Counted from the first letter of the stretch, positions 6,193 to 13,884 are shown. The stretch is DNA of 21,262 nucleotides from a virus (IMGVR_UViG_3300025806_000273:1-21262); one strand, 5' to 3'. Notes: generated by a model from the letters alone, not told the origin. Program-made: numbers and translations.

Positions 6193-7203
6193 ATGGCAAT
6201 ACCAGCGCAAGTTAGAAAACAGTCTGAGGCTGTTCAGAAATTGTATGATGATCTTAATGAAGATGTTACAGAACAGGATGTTGTATCCGAGGCTGTAGTT
6301 GAAAACATTAAGCCTGACCCAGTGGAAGACACCGACAGTGTAGAACAACAAGCAGTCGAATCTACTAATAACGAGCAAGTAAAAGTAGATGATGTAGATG
6401 AAGAAGAAACATTTGAGAAGAGATATAAGTCTCTTCAAGGAATGTATAATGCTGAAGTACCACGTCTTCACGCCGAAAAGCGTGAACTGGAATCGCGTGT
6501 TTCACAACTAGAAACGTTAATGACAACTTTAAGTGAGCCTAATGTAGCTTCTACTTCACCAGCACAAGTCCTAGTGACAGATGCTGACGTAGAGGAGTAT
6601 GGCGAATCTATAGATGTTATGAGGCGTGTAAGTCGTGAAGAGGCTGCAAGCCAACAGTCGCGCATTGACCAGTTAGAAAATCTTGTACGAGGGATGCAAA
6701 CCAGCGTAGTGCCGCAAGTGCAGCAACTACAGCATAGGCAAGCAGTTACCACGGAACAAGCGTTCTGGGCTGATATTCAGACCGCAGTACCTGACTGGCA
6801 GGAGGTTAACACAGACCCGGAGTTTCAATCCTGGTTACTTGATGTAGACCCTCTAACAGGTATAAGCCGACAAACTTATCTGGATGACGCACAGCGTAAT
6901 CTTGATTCACGGCGTGTGACCAATTTCTTTTCTACATGGAAGACGCAAACTGGCCAGTCTGTTGCTCAACCCAGTCGGCAAGCTACTGCTAATTCACAAC
7001 TTGAGAAACAAGTTGCTCCAGGACGAGGTCGTTCTAGCGCTACTAAAAACTCAGGTGAACCTGCTACTTACTCTTCAAACGATATTAAGAAATTCTTTTC
7101 TGATGTTCAAAAAGGTAAGTATAAAGGGAAAGAGCAAGAGCGTGACCGAAAAGAGCGTGACATTTTCGCTGCACAGCGGGAAGGTCGCATTGTCACTGCA
7201 TAA
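6193..7203 (+). CDS. Scaffolding protein, 336 aa
   Basis: Scaffold guides coat subunits into a prohead and then leaves. An AGGAG sequence precedes ATG 6193 at normal distance. After a short polar start (MAIPAQVRKQSEAVQKLYDD) comes a very acidic segment (about residues 22-72) and a strong coiled coil (about 72-114, EKRYKSLQGMYNAEVPRL onward). A Gln-rich helical middle follows (DQLENLVRGMQTSVVPQVQQ). The C-terminus is basic (about residues 295-336, SSNDIKKFFSDVQKGKYKGK then QREGRIVTA), fitting the coat-binding end of P22-like scaffolds. It sits directly upstream of the coat gene, the usual place. No protease gene is seen nearby, consistent with a P22-like, unprocessed scaffold. Confidence 0.85.
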   Translation: MAIPAQVRKQSEAVQKLYDDLNEDVTEQDVVSEAVVENIKPDPVEDTDSVEQQAVESTNNEQVKVDDVDEEETFEKRYKSLQGMYNAEVPRLHAEKRELESRVSQLETLMTTLSEPNVASTSPAQVLVTDADVEEYGESIDVMRRVSREEAASQQSRIDQLENLVRGMQTSVVPQVQQLQHRQAVTTEQAFWADIQTAVPDWQEVNTDPEFQSWLLDVDPLTGISRQTYLDDAQRNLDSRRVTNFFSTWKTQTGQSVAQPSRQATANSQLEKQVAPGRGRSSATKNSGEPATYSSNDIKKFFSDVQKGKYKGKEQERDRKERDIFAAQREGRIVTA

Positions 7204-7222
7204 TTAAACATAGGAGCCAATC

Positions 7223-8128
7223 ATGGCATTTCCAGTATCCCCAGGTAACCCGGCCTATTCGGGTAACTTTATCCCTGAAATTTGGTCAGGAAAACTAATT
7301 GAGAATTTCTACGATGCAACAGTATTGTCAGCAATCTCAAACACTGCTTACGAAGGTGAAATTCGTAATATGGGTGACACGGTAAATATCCGTACCACAC
7401 CAGAAATCACTATTCGTGATTACGTTAAGGGTCAAACTTTATCAGTAGAGAACCCTGACAAAGCTAAGTTGCAACTTCTAATTGACAAAGGCGAGTACTT
7501 TGCCTGTGTTGAAGACGATGTTGATAACATTCAGTCTGACGTAAACTTAATGGACACATGGTCTAAAGACGCTTCTGAGCGTATGAAAATTAAGATCGAC
7601 CAACGTGTTCTTACTGATATACTTCCAGATATTTCTGCACTTAATAAAGGCGCAACTGCCGGTGCAATTTCTGGTGATATTGATTTGGGTACGCAAGGCG
7701 CACCTGAAGCATTGACTACAACCAATGTAATTGATTTGATTGTTAATATGGGTACAGTATTAGATGAAGCTAATGCTCCTGAATCAGATCGTTACCTTGT
7801 AATTCCAGCTAAGATGGCTGGTTTAATTAAGCGTTCAGACCTTAAAGATGCGTCTATTACTGGTGATTCTACATCGCCTTTACGTAATGGTCGTTTAGGT
7901 ATGATTGATCGGTTCACAGTTTACATGAGCCACAACATCAAGAAAACTGGTGCTAACTTTGACGTTATTGCTGGTCATAAAATGGGTTTCACTTTTGCAT
8001 CACAGATGACAGAAATGGAAACTATTCGCTCCGAATCAACATTCGGCAATATTGTTCGCGGTTTACAAGTGTATGGTTACAAGGTTGTAAAACCTGAAGC
8101 TATCGCTCAAGCCGTTGTAACGCTTTAA
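7223..8128 (+). CDS. Major capsid protein, HK97 fold, 301 aa
   Basis: This is the main shell subunit. It has a strong RBS (TAGGAG). The sequence has the expected pattern: an N-arm (PGNPAYSGNFIPEIWSGKL), an E-loop-like segment (GDTVNIRTTPEITIRDYVKG at about 51-70), a long spine-like helix with KDASERMKIKIDQRVL, and P-domain strands such as RYLVIPAKMAGLIKRSD. An A-domain and final strand follow (GRLGMIDRFTVYMSHNI, then YGYKVVKPEAIAQAVVTL). The PEIWSGKLIE..Y motif near the N-terminus is typical of marine phage coat proteins. It lies 19 bases after scaffold, and its codon use is smooth like a highly expressed gene. No N-terminal delta domain is apparent, so maturation proteolysis is not indicated. 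Confidence 0.93.
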   Translation: MAFPVSPGNPAYSGNFIPEIWSGKLIENFYDATVLSAISNTAYEGEIRNMGDTVNIRTTPEITIRDYVKGQTLSVENPDKAKLQLLIDKGEYFACVEDDVDNIQSDVNLMDTWSKDASERMKIKIDQRVLTDILPDISALNKGATAGAISGDIDLGTQGAPEALTTTNVIDLIVNMGTVLDEANAPESDRYLVIPAKMAGLIKRSDLKDASITGDSTSPLRNGRLGMIDRFTVYMSHNIKKTGANFDVIAGHKMGFTFASQMTEMETIRSESTFGNIVRGLQVYGYKVVKPEAIAQAVVTL

Positions 8129-8143
8129 TCGGAGGTCTGAATT

Positions 8144-8620
8144 ATGGCTACTTATACTGAAGGAACTGGTTTCAATAAAGGAACTGCTGCTATACCCAAT
8201 AATGGGCTTAACAAACTTTCTATGATTGAGGTAACTCTTAACTGGGCTACTATCGCTGCTGATCGTGCAGCTGCAGGTCAAACTGCAATTGGTGCGAACG
8301 ACATCTTAGAAGTTATGCCTATCCCTGCTAAAACTTACGTTATGCAAGTTGGGTTAGATGTTACTACTGCTGAAGGCGGTACTTGTACTGTTGATGTTGG
8401 CGATGCATCAGACCCAGATGGGTTTCTTGATGGTGTGAACGCAAACACTGCTGCATCCTACGCTACTGCGTTGGTATTAGCTGAAGCTGCTCCAAACACT
8501 GTAGTGGGTTACAGCAACGGTAAGTACTACGCCGCTGCAGATACTATTGACATTAAAACTGTTAATGCTGCTGATGCTGCTGTTATGCGCTTATGGGCGC
8601 TAGTTGCAGATTGCAGCTAA
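8144..8620 (+). CDS. Probable head decoration or minor capsid protein, 158 aa
   Basis: A GGAGG Shine-Dalgarno precedes ATG 8144. The product is small, Ala/Thr/Gly-rich and predicted to be beta-rich (ILEVMPIPAKTYVMQVGLDV, then TCTVDVGDASDPDGFLDGVN), with a C-terminal strand pair (ADTIDIKTVNAADAAVMRL). No signal peptide or membrane segment is present. It directly follows the coat gene and is closed by a strong terminator, so it is made with the coat protein at presumably high level, as decoration proteins are. I recognise this type from marine phage genomes where it is listed as structural or hypothetical. The decoration role is inference from context. Confidence 0.7.
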   Translation: MATYTEGTGFNKGTAAIPNNGLNKLSMIEVTLNWATIAADRAAAGQTAIGANDILEVMPIPAKTYVMQVGLDVTTAEGGTCTVDVGDASDPDGFLDGVNANTAASYATALVLAEAAPNTVVGYSNGKYYAAADTIDIKTVNAADAAVMRLWALVADCS

Positions 8621-8634
8621 GTAACTAAAAGATT

Positions 8635-8659
8635 GGGGGCTAACGCCCCCTTTCATCTT
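8635..8659 (+). terminator. Strong rho-independent terminator after the capsid genes
   Basis: GGGGGC (8635-8640) and GCCCCC (8645-8650) form a perfect stem with the tetraloop TAAC, followed by TTTCATCTT. Partial read-through is likely needed, since no clear promoter is visible before the next gene at 8676. This would lower transcript levels of the downstream tail genes relative to coat protein. Confidence 0.85.
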
Positions 8660-8675
8660 ATTTAGGAGATAACAT

Positions 8676-9260
8676 ATGCCTACTAATTTAACTGGTTCGG
8701 ATATAAAAGATACTTACGACCAACTACTACATGTTAGTGATGGCCCTGCTTCAGCTGAAAAAGTAGTACATGGCGGTACAGGTGTTGCTACTGCTTTATC
8801 TATTGGTACAGGGTCTGTTTCTATAGATAATATTAAATTAGATGGCAATGTCATTTCTACTACAAACACTAACGGTAATCTAACTTTAACTCCTAACGGT
8901 ACAGGCGAAGTACAACTTACAGGAAAGTTTGGTTATTCTACAGGTGGCGGTACTGTAACTCAAGCTACAAACAAAACTACAGCAGTAACTTTAAACGCTA
9001 AAAGCGGGCAAATTACTATGAACAATGCAAGTATGTCTAGTAATACTACAGCTGGATTTACACTTACTAATAGTTTTATAGCGGCTACAGATGTTGTTAT
9101 AGTAAACATAGCTAGCGGCGCAACAGCAGATGGGTATATACTTACCGTAGATGCAGTAGCTGCAGGCAGTTGTAGAATTAGTGTACGTCATAATAGTGGC
9201 GGCGCATTAAGCGAAGCACTAGTACTTAATTTTGTAGTTATTAAAGGAGTTACATCTTAA
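8676..9260 (+). CDS. Beta-rich head fibre or tail structural protein, 194 aa
   Basis: TAGGAG precedes ATG 8676. The N-terminal part (TGSDIKDTYDQLLHVSDGP, then a VVHGGTGVAT motif) resembles the start of many phage fibre proteins, followed by a GNLTLTPNGTGEV turn repeat. The C-terminal half (from about 88, STGGGTVTQATNKTTAVTLN, with GQITMNNASM and FTLTNSFIAATDVVIVNI) is a beta-sandwich-like module found, from memory, in many marine phage structural proteins, including head fibres and tail proteins. The protein lies after the capsid terminator and just before the small basic protein run. A trimeric head fibre or tail-needle-like protein is plausible; the exact location in the virion is unknown. 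Confidence 0.65.
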   Translation: MPTNLTGSDIKDTYDQLLHVSDGPASAEKVVHGGTGVATALSIGTGSVSIDNIKLDGNVISTTNTNGNLTLTPNGTGEVQLTGKFGYSTGGGTVTQATNKTTAVTLNAKSGQITMNNASMSSNTTAGFTLTNSFIAATDVVIVNIASGATADGYILTVDAVAAGSCRISVRHNSGGALSEALVLNFVVIKGVTS

Positions 9261-9520
9261 TGGCTAAGTACCAAGGTAAAAGCGTTACCCTTAATAAACC
9301 TAGCAGAATTAGTAAGGGTCAACCAGGATATGGGCGTAAAAAATCTCAGGTTTATGTAAAAGGGAAAAGTGATAAAGTAGTAAAAGTTATGTTCGGTGAT
9401 CCAAACATGACTATTAAAAAAGAACAGCCAGGTAGACGTTCTAATTTTAGAGCGCGTCATAATTGTGATAACCCTGGCCCTAAAACAAAGGCACGATATT
9501 GGTCGTGTAAAGCGTGGTAA
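9260..9520 (+). CDS. Small basic phage protein with RARHNC and YWSCK motifs, 86 aa
   Basis: ATG 9260 shares a base with the previous stop (TAATG), and AAAGGAG stands 11 bases before it. The product is very basic (MAKYQGKSVTLNKPSRISK start). It has a VYVKGKSDKVVKVMFGDPNM strand pair, then FRARHNC and a final YWSCKAW. The His/Cys pair plus the C-terminal Cys/Trp could coordinate a metal, but only two Cys are present. This pattern is common in marine phages and cyanophages, where it can also occur as a terminal domain of larger head proteins. The function is unknown. It is the first of three adjacent small proteins of the same style. Confidence 0.75.
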   Translation: MAKYQGKSVTLNKPSRISKGQPGYGRKKSQVYVKGKSDKVVKVMFGDPNMTIKKEQPGRRSNFRARHNCDNPGPKTKARYWSCKAW

Positions 9521-9521
9521 T

Positions 9522-9692
9522 ATGGCAAAAGGCAAAGCAAAACCTAACAATCCTAAGTTATGGGCAGCAAAAATAAGGGCTGCTAAACAAAAGTTTGATG
9601 TGTACCCTAGTGCGTATGCTAATGCTTGGGCATCTAAACAATATAAACAAGCTGGCGGTACTTGGTCTGGTTCAGATAATAGGGTTAAGTAA
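9522..9692 (+). CDS. Small basic protein, DUF5872-like, 56 aa
   Basis: The frame is open further upstream, but ATG 9522, two bases after the previous stop, gives a product beginning MAKGKAKPNNPKLWAAKIRA, and a start inside the previous gene has no support. The segment WAAKIRAAKQKFDVYPSAYA followed by NAWASKQYKQAGGTW matches my memory of the small family called DUF5872, found in marine phages and some giant viruses; the name is from memory and uncertain. No clear RBS is present, so expression is probably coupled to the upstream gene. The function is unknown; basic charge suggests nucleic acid or capsid contact (inference). Confidence 0.7.
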   Translation: MAKGKAKPNNPKLWAAKIRAAKQKFDVYPSAYANAWASKQYKQAGGTWSGSDNRVK

Positions 9693-9693
9693 T

Positions 9694-9930
9694 ATGGCTA
9701 AAGAAGGTTTAGGTAAATGGTTTGCTGAAAAATGGGTAGACGTAAGTTCAGGCGAACCCTGTGGTAGGTCTACAGCACAAAAAACTTCTAGGGGTTATCC
9801 TGCCTGCCGACCTAAATCTATATCTGATAGGATGACAAAAAAAGAAAAAGATGATATGGCTAGAAAAAAGACTAGTTCTAAACGCCAGAGTTGGCCCGTT
9901 TCGCCTTCAGGTACAAGGAAGACAGTATGA
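9694..9930 (+). CDS. Small basic protein with CGRS/ACRP motifs, possibly DUF6321-like, 78 aa
   Basis: ATG 9694 is one base after the previous stop, again without a strong RBS. The product begins MAKEGLGKWFAEKWVDVSSG, continues with EPCGRSTAQKTSRGYPACRP, and then has a Lys/Arg-rich region (MTKKEKDDMARKKTSSKRQ) and a final SPSGTRKTV. The KWVDVS..PCGRS..RGYPACRP pattern with two Cys is known to me from marine phages and algal giant viruses, probably as DUF6321; the assignment is from memory. The function is unknown. The start could be placed upstream inside the previous gene, but that would lose the conserved MAKEGLGKW beginning. Confidence 0.7.
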   Translation: MAKEGLGKWFAEKWVDVSSGEPCGRSTAQKTSRGYPACRPKSISDRMTKKEKDDMARKKTSSKRQSWPVSPSGTRKTV

Positions 9931-10196
9931 AACAGCGTTGGTTAAAAAATATTAATGACGGTTTTATTTATGGATGGGATGAGTATTTAGAAAAACATCC
10001 TCTTGTAAAAGAAGTTACTGAAGAAGAAGCCTTCCCTGAAAAATTTTTAAAGCCTTTACAAGTAAAACGTGCTAAAGCTACTAGAGCTAAGAATAAATCC
10101 AAGCTAGACCTTACTACTGAAAACGTATTTGAGTCAGCTCCTATTACAACTGCACCAGAGTTAGCTGCTGATGCTTCACGGGGGTTACCTGAATGA
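9927..10196 (+). CDS. Small conserved phage protein, 89 aa
   Basis: ATG 9927 overlaps the preceding stop as ATGA and is preceded by AAGGAAG. The product begins MKQRWLKNINDGFIYGWDEY, continues with LEKHPLVKEVTEEEAFPEKF and becomes Lys/Ala-rich, then Pro/Ala-rich toward the end. A short N-terminal 'W(I/L).N.NDG..Y.W...L..NP' module followed by an EEAFPE segment is frequent among small marine-phage proteins near head-tail genes; it has no function known to me. Its stop overlaps the next ATG by four bases, which places it tightly in the head-completion operon. Confidence 0.7.
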   Translation: MKQRWLKNINDGFIYGWDEYLEKHPLVKEVTEEEAFPEKFLKPLQVKRAKATRAKNKSKLDLTTENVFESAPITTAPELAADASRGLPE

Positions 10197-10870
10197 CACC
10201 GCAAGATGTAATTGATGATGTAAGACAGTTAGTACAAGATACTGACTCTGCGTCTTATAGATACACTGACGCTGAAATGTTAGGGTTTGTTAATCAAACT
10301 GTAAAACGTGTAATTATTTTAAGACCTGATTTATTTTCTACTATAACAACTATAACAACTACGCCAAATACTGTTATACAGTCTATGCCGTCTGACTCGT
10401 TACGGCTTGTAGAACTTTACTCTGTACAAAGTGGTAATGTTTTAACAGAAGTAAATAGAGAATCTTTAGATCAAACTTATCCTGCTTGGGTTAGTGATCC
10501 AGCAGGTACTCCGTATAACTATATGCGCCATGTTAGAAATCCTAATAGATATTTTTTATATCCGCGACCTGTTTCTGGCATTGTAATAACCGGTGAGTAC
10601 GTACAGATACCTGCGGACTATGCTATTGGAGCTACTATTGCATCTCTTCCTGATGCTTATTTACCTGCCTTGGTAGACGGCACTGTGTTTTTAGCTGAGT
10701 CTATTGATGACGAACATGCAAACAATGGTCGTGCTAAATTATTCCTAGATTCATTTACTGCTTCACTTGGCGCAGGCTTGACTAGCCGTGAACTAACCGA
10801 CAGTGAAAGCGGCGGATTAGAACGTGCTAGACGACTAGCAGGGGATAAGTATAAAAGGATGACTGTATAA
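10193..10870 (+). CDS. Head-tail adaptor-like protein (DUF6682-like), 225 aa
   Basis: It begins in an ATGA overlap with the previous gene. The N-terminus (MTPQDVIDDVRQLVQDTDSA, then YRYTDAEMLGFVNQTVKRV) is the helical pattern of ring-forming head-completion adaptors: 'D.R.ll.D.....r.sd.ell.fin.a'. A beta-rich middle follows (SLRLVELYSVQSGNVL, then YFLYPRPVSGIVITGEY), and the end is helical (ARRLAGDKYKRM). I associate this arrangement with a family called DUF6682 in marine phages; the name is from memory. It likely forms the first ring below the portal. It is joined to the next gene by a TAATGG overlap, suggesting 1:1 expression. Confidence 0.7.
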   Translation: MTPQDVIDDVRQLVQDTDSASYRYTDAEMLGFVNQTVKRVIILRPDLFSTITTITTTPNTVIQSMPSDSLRLVELYSVQSGNVLTEVNRESLDQTYPAWVSDPAGTPYNYMRHVRNPNRYFLYPRPVSGIVITGEYVQIPADYAIGATIASLPDAYLPALVDGTVFLAESIDDEHANNGRAKLFLDSFTASLGAGLTSRELTDSESGGLERARRLAGDKYKRMTV

Positions 10871-11541
10871 TGGCCACACGTTCTTATATTTCACTTGCTG
10901 CTAGGATTAACCCTAGCGTACCAGGGTGTTCTTTACCTATGCTAGAACAGTATATTAGAGATGCTTCAATAGCTACATGCGAACGTACTTTAGCGTGGCG
11001 GTATGAACAACCTACATTTAACCTAACACCTGGCGTTTATAAGTATGCTTACAATAAACCGGTAGAAACTACTGTACAAACAGTAATGTACGCCTCACTT
11101 AACGATTCTCCTTTATCGGCAGTTACATTAGAAGACGCTACTCGAAGGTATCCTAACTGGGCAAAAACTTCTACTACTGACGCTGACATAGCTTTGTACG
11201 GCTCACAACCTATGGTGTTTACACAGCTTAGCCCTAATAGTTATATTGTGTTACCAGCTCCAGATGCTGAGGCAACTTATACAATACGTATGATATATGC
11301 TTTAAAACCTAGCCGTGATTCCGAAGGTATGGATGAAGTAATAATGGACGAATTAGAGCCAGCTATAATACATAAAACATTACAAGAACTATTAGTACTC
11401 CCCGGAGTTGCATGGTCTGACAGAGAGTTAGCATCTTATCATGCGAAACAATTTATTTCTAAGGTTTCTGAGTATAGAGCTAATGCAAGCCTAGGTAATA
11501 TGCGTGCTTCAGTTTCTGTGCGTATGCGACCCTTTGCTTAG
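10870..11541 (+). CDS. Head-tail connector or short-tail tube-like protein, 223 aa
   Basis: The start shares a base with the previous stop. The product opens MATRSYISLAARINPSVPGC, followed by SLPMLEQYIRDASIATCERT and LAWRYEQP, a signature common in marine podovirus proteins located after the adaptor. The middle is beta-rich (YKYAYNKPVETTVQTVMYAS, then YIVLPAPDAEATYTIRMIYA). The C-terminal part is helical (LEPAIIHKTLQELLVLPG and YHAKQFISKVSEYRANA). The general arrangement is that of stopper or tail-nozzle-like proteins. It probably assembles with the 225-aa adaptor. No detailed family can be named with certainty. Confidence 0.65.
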   Translation: MATRSYISLAARINPSVPGCSLPMLEQYIRDASIATCERTLAWRYEQPTFNLTPGVYKYAYNKPVETTVQTVMYASLNDSPLSAVTLEDATRRYPNWAKTSTTDADIALYGSQPMVFTQLSPNSYIVLPAPDAEATYTIRMIYALKPSRDSEGMDEVIMDELEPAIIHKTLQELLVLPGVAWSDRELASYHAKQFISKVSEYRANASLGNMRASVSVRMRPFA

Positions 11542-11550
11542 GAGACCGTT

Positions 11551-11898
11551 ATGGATGCAAGACTTTCAACCCCTCGAATAGAATTAGTAAGCAGCGATAC
11601 AGGGCCTCAACTTCAGTTTACTGTTACTGATAGTTTAACTGGTGCGGCTGTTGATCTTACTAATGCTACTGTAACAATGCACTTTCGCGCTGTCGGAACT
11701 ACTACTAATTTGTTTAGTAGAACGTGCGCCGTTTCTTCTCCTCCTGCAGATGGAGTGGCTGTCTTATCATGGCAAAGCACTGACCTTAACCGCGCTGCTG
11801 GAGATTACGAAGGTGAATTAGAAACAGTACTATCTGATGGCACTAGACAAACTGTATATGATACAATTCAGTTTAGATTGCGAGAGGACTTTGCGTGA
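11551..11898 (+). CDS. BppU-N-like baseplate/tail domain protein, 115 aa
   Basis: TAGGAG precedes ATG 11551. The whole protein looks like a single Ig-like beta-sandwich: PQLQFTVTDSLTGAAVDLTN, then ATVTMHFRAVGTTTNLFSRT, GVAVLSWQSTDLNRAAGDYE and GELETVLSDGTRQTVYDTIQ. The 'vDLTgAtV.f.mr ... G.v.y.w...Dt...G.Y..e.eV...dG...' pattern is that of the N-terminal domain of baseplate upper protein BppU, which in other phages holds receptor-binding proteins. Here it stands alone and could be a fibre-attachment hub. It overlaps the next gene (GTGA). Confidence 0.55.
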   Translation: MDARLSTPRIELVSSDTGPQLQFTVTDSLTGAAVDLTNATVTMHFRAVGTTTNLFSRTCAVSSPPADGVAVLSWQSTDLNRAAGDYEGELETVLSDGTRQTVYDTIQFRLREDFA

Positions 11899-12704
11899 AG
11901 ATAAGAGCCACTACGCAACAAATACGGGCTAGAGTAACTACTACCGCGTTTAACCTTGCTACGAGGGCTACAAATTTTGCGTTAACTACACGAGCGCACG
12001 CCTACAAAATAAAAATAGAAGTAGGACATTTTTTAAGTTTAAAGTTTTTTACTGAAACTATATCTATACTATCTTTACCTGCATTGTTTTTTAACAAAGC
12101 GGGTATAACTGATTCAGCTACTATAGATGATACAACTGTACTAGACCCTAACAAAGGTATTACAGACACTACTACAGTTAGTGAAGTATTTGCTAAAGTG
12201 CAGGATAAAGGTTTTACAGATAGATTTAGTATTGAAGATGGCGGGTTATATTTTTTAGAAGATTATACTTCTATTGATTATACTGCCGGTACACAGCCTA
12301 TACTTTCTATGGGTAAAAATATATCAGACTCTGCAGGGTTTAGTGATGTAATAGGTAACTTTAGTATAACTAAAGGTATAGTTGATATACCTATGTTTAC
12401 TGATGGTATAGCCTTAAATAAAAGCAAATTAATAGAAACAGATACTGCAAATGTATCAGAAGCATATGCAGCGTTGTTTAGTAATTCAGCTACTGATGGG
12501 ATAACAGTTGCCGAAAACTTTATTACGTTGTATAGTAAGGGTGTGGCTGATAGTGCTGCTTGGTCTGACATCTCTTCATTGGTGATTGGCCCTGTTGTGC
12601 AGGATGCTTTAAATACATCAGACTCAGGTAGTCTAAGGTCGCAAGGTTATTGTAGCTTTGACTATTTTGCAGCAGACTATGTTGGAACTTCGTTAACCTT
12701 CTAA
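11895..12704 (+). CDS. Repeat-containing tail structural protein, 269 aa
   Basis: Starts with GTG at 11895, overlapping the previous stop; GAGAGG is about eight bases upstream. The N-terminus is basic and helical (RATTQQIRARVTTTAFNLAT). From about residue 65 the protein consists of a degenerate repeat of roughly 18-21 residues with the core K-G-(I/F/V)-x-D-(S/T)-x-x-(V/F)-S-(D/E), for example AGITDSATIDDTTVLD, KGITDTTTVSEVFAK, KNISDSAGFSDVI and KGVADSAAWSDISSL. The end contains YCSFDYFAADYVG. I know similar repeat proteins from marine phage tail modules, without a function. A fibrous or spike-shaft role is inferred. Confidence 0.6.
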   Translation: MKIRATTQQIRARVTTTAFNLATRATNFALTTRAHAYKIKIEVGHFLSLKFFTETISILSLPALFFNKAGITDSATIDDTTVLDPNKGITDTTTVSEVFAKVQDKGFTDRFSIEDGGLYFLEDYTSIDYTAGTQPILSMGKNISDSAGFSDVIGNFSITKGIVDIPMFTDGIALNKSKLIETDTANVSEAYAALFSNSATDGITVAENFITLYSKGVADSAAWSDISSLVIGPVVQDALNTSDSGSLRSQGYCSFDYFAADYVGTSLTF

Positions 12705-12715
12705 GGGGTATGGCA

Positions 12716-13177
12716 ATGAACTCAAAAGAAAACTTAGGTCTATCCGGGAAGCTGACGCTTGTCCTAACTGATAGCAATGGTCGTGTAAAAGAAGAACGAC
12801 ACCTAAAAAATTTAATCGTAAACGCAGGCTTAGGCCATATAACTAGTCGTATGACTGCAGCATCCTCAGATGTAATGTCTCATATGGCTTTAGGTAGCGG
12901 CTCAACTGCTGCTGCTGCAGGCAATACAGCACTCGGCTCTCAATTAGGTAGTCGCGTAACTTTTACTAGTGCAACACGTAGCGGCTCTAACAATGAAAGT
13001 ATTGCATATGTTACTACTTTTGGCGCAGGTGTAGCTACAGGTGCAGTAACCGAAGCAGGTATTTTTAATGCTTCTTCTTCTGGTACAATGCTTTGTCGTA
13101 CCGTATTTGCTGTAGTTAACAAAGGTTCAGGTGACACACTACAAGTTACATGGACAGTTACATTAGCAGCTTCGTGA
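12716..13177 (+). CDS. Tail fibre/structural protein, 153 aa
   Basis: Two starts are possible. ATG 12710 lies only one base after AAGGGG, so ATG 12716 with a seven-base gap is preferred. The product has LGLSGKLTLVLTDSNGRVKE then RHLKNLIVNAGLGHITSRMT, a signature widespread in phage structural proteins (N-L-(I/V)-x-(N/T)-x-G-L). After that come Gly/Ala/Ser-rich strands including ALGSQLGSRVTFTSATRSGS, an AVTEAGIFNASSSGTML motif and TLQVTWTVTL. The 'itEAGIFn' motif plus a C-terminal '.W.i.l' strand is typical of this family. It lies between the repeat protein and the fibre genes, so a small collar or fibre-base protein is likely. Confidence 0.65.
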   Translation: MNSKENLGLSGKLTLVLTDSNGRVKEERHLKNLIVNAGLGHITSRMTAASSDVMSHMALGSGSTAAAAGNTALGSQLGSRVTFTSATRSGSNNESIAYVTTFGAGVATGAVTEAGIFNASSSGTMLCRTVFAVVNKGSGDTLQVTWTVTLAAS

Positions 13178-13185
13178 GGTAACTA

Positions 13186-13539
13186 ATGGCAACTATTGTA
13201 ACTAGATCAGGTAAAGGCTCACCGCTTACAAACGGAGAAGTAGACGCTAACTTTAATAATCTTAATAGTGATAAAGTTGAAACGTCTACTATATCTGGGT
13301 TTGGGGCAACGCTCATTGATGATGCAAATGCAACAGCAGCTAGGATTACATTGGGCGTAGGTACAATAGCTGTACAAGCTGCAAACAACGTAGACATAGA
13401 CGGAGGTAGTATTACTGGCATTACAGATTTAGCTGTAGCCGATGGTGGTACTGGCGCGTCAAATATATCTGCTGCGCAAACAAACTTACAAGTAGACCCT
13501 GCCGGAACTGCGGTAGCTCTAGCAATCGCATTGGGATAA
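13186..13539 (+). CDS. Short fibre-domain protein, 117 aa
   Basis: GAGGT precedes ATG 13186. The N-terminus (SGKGSPLTNGEVDANFNNLN, then SDKVET) is the short anchor repeated in many phage fibres. Further on, ATLIDDANATAARITLGVGT and LAVADGGTGASNISAAQTNL are the shaft motifs 'llDDad.a..r.tLg' and 'DGGTGAs....ar.nL' common in tail fibres. At 117 residues it is far shorter than an ordinary fibre: only the anchor and first shaft motifs are present. It may be a free fibre base to which another protein joins, or a shortened remnant. The frame is intact with normal signals. Confidence 0.65.
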   Translation: MATIVTRSGKGSPLTNGEVDANFNNLNSDKVETSTISGFGATLIDDANATAARITLGVGTIAVQAANNVDIDGGSITGITDLAVADGGTGASNISAAQTNLQVDPAGTAVALAIALG

Positions 13540-13545
13540 TATATC

Positions 13546-13884
13546 ATGGCTAATACATTTAAAGTAAAAACTTTTGGTGGAGGCAGCACAAACGCTAATA
13601 CAGCAATGACAGTGTATACTGCACCTTCTAGTACATCGACAACAATAATTGGTCTTACAATAGCAAACATTATTGCTACACAAGTACTGGTTAGTGTTCA
13701 GTTAGAAAACAATGACGGTAACAACGTATATTTAATTAAAGATGCGCCAATATCTTCAGGTGGTTCGTTTGTTCCTATAGGCGGTGACCAAAAAGTTGTT
13801 ATGGAAGCATCCGATATTTTAAAAGTTACTTCTAATACGGCAAATTCTGTCGATAGCACATTGAGTATTTTGGAGATCACCTAA
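13546..13884 (+). CDS. Small beta-rich phage structural protein, 112 aa
   Basis: The start lies six bases after the previous stop, with a weak GGGAT upstream. The product is a compact beta protein: MANTFKVKTFGGGSTNANTA, then TVYTAPSSTSTTIIGLTIAN, VSVQLENNDGNNVYLIKDAP, and PIGGDQKVVMEASDILKVTS. The pattern is that of small conserved virion proteins of marine phages ('vyt.p.gttatvigl.lan......v.v.l......y.l.....ip.gs....gg.k.vl..gD.l.v'). Fold and position suggest a trimeric or ring-forming tail-tip protein, but no function is established to my knowledge. Its stop shares bases with the next start (TAATG). Confidence 0.65.
   Translation: MANTFKVKTFGGGSTNANTAMTVYTAPSSTSTTIIGLTIANIIATQVLVSVQLENNDGNNVYLIKDAPISSGGSFVPIGGDQKVVMEASDILKVTSNTANSVDSTLSILEIT

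Noticed and set aside
13158-13670. 170-codon ORF on the minus strand
   Set aside because: It lies fully antisense to two fibre genes with good signals. Its open frame follows from the Ala/Thr/Gly-rich codon pattern of those genes, and it has no RBS.
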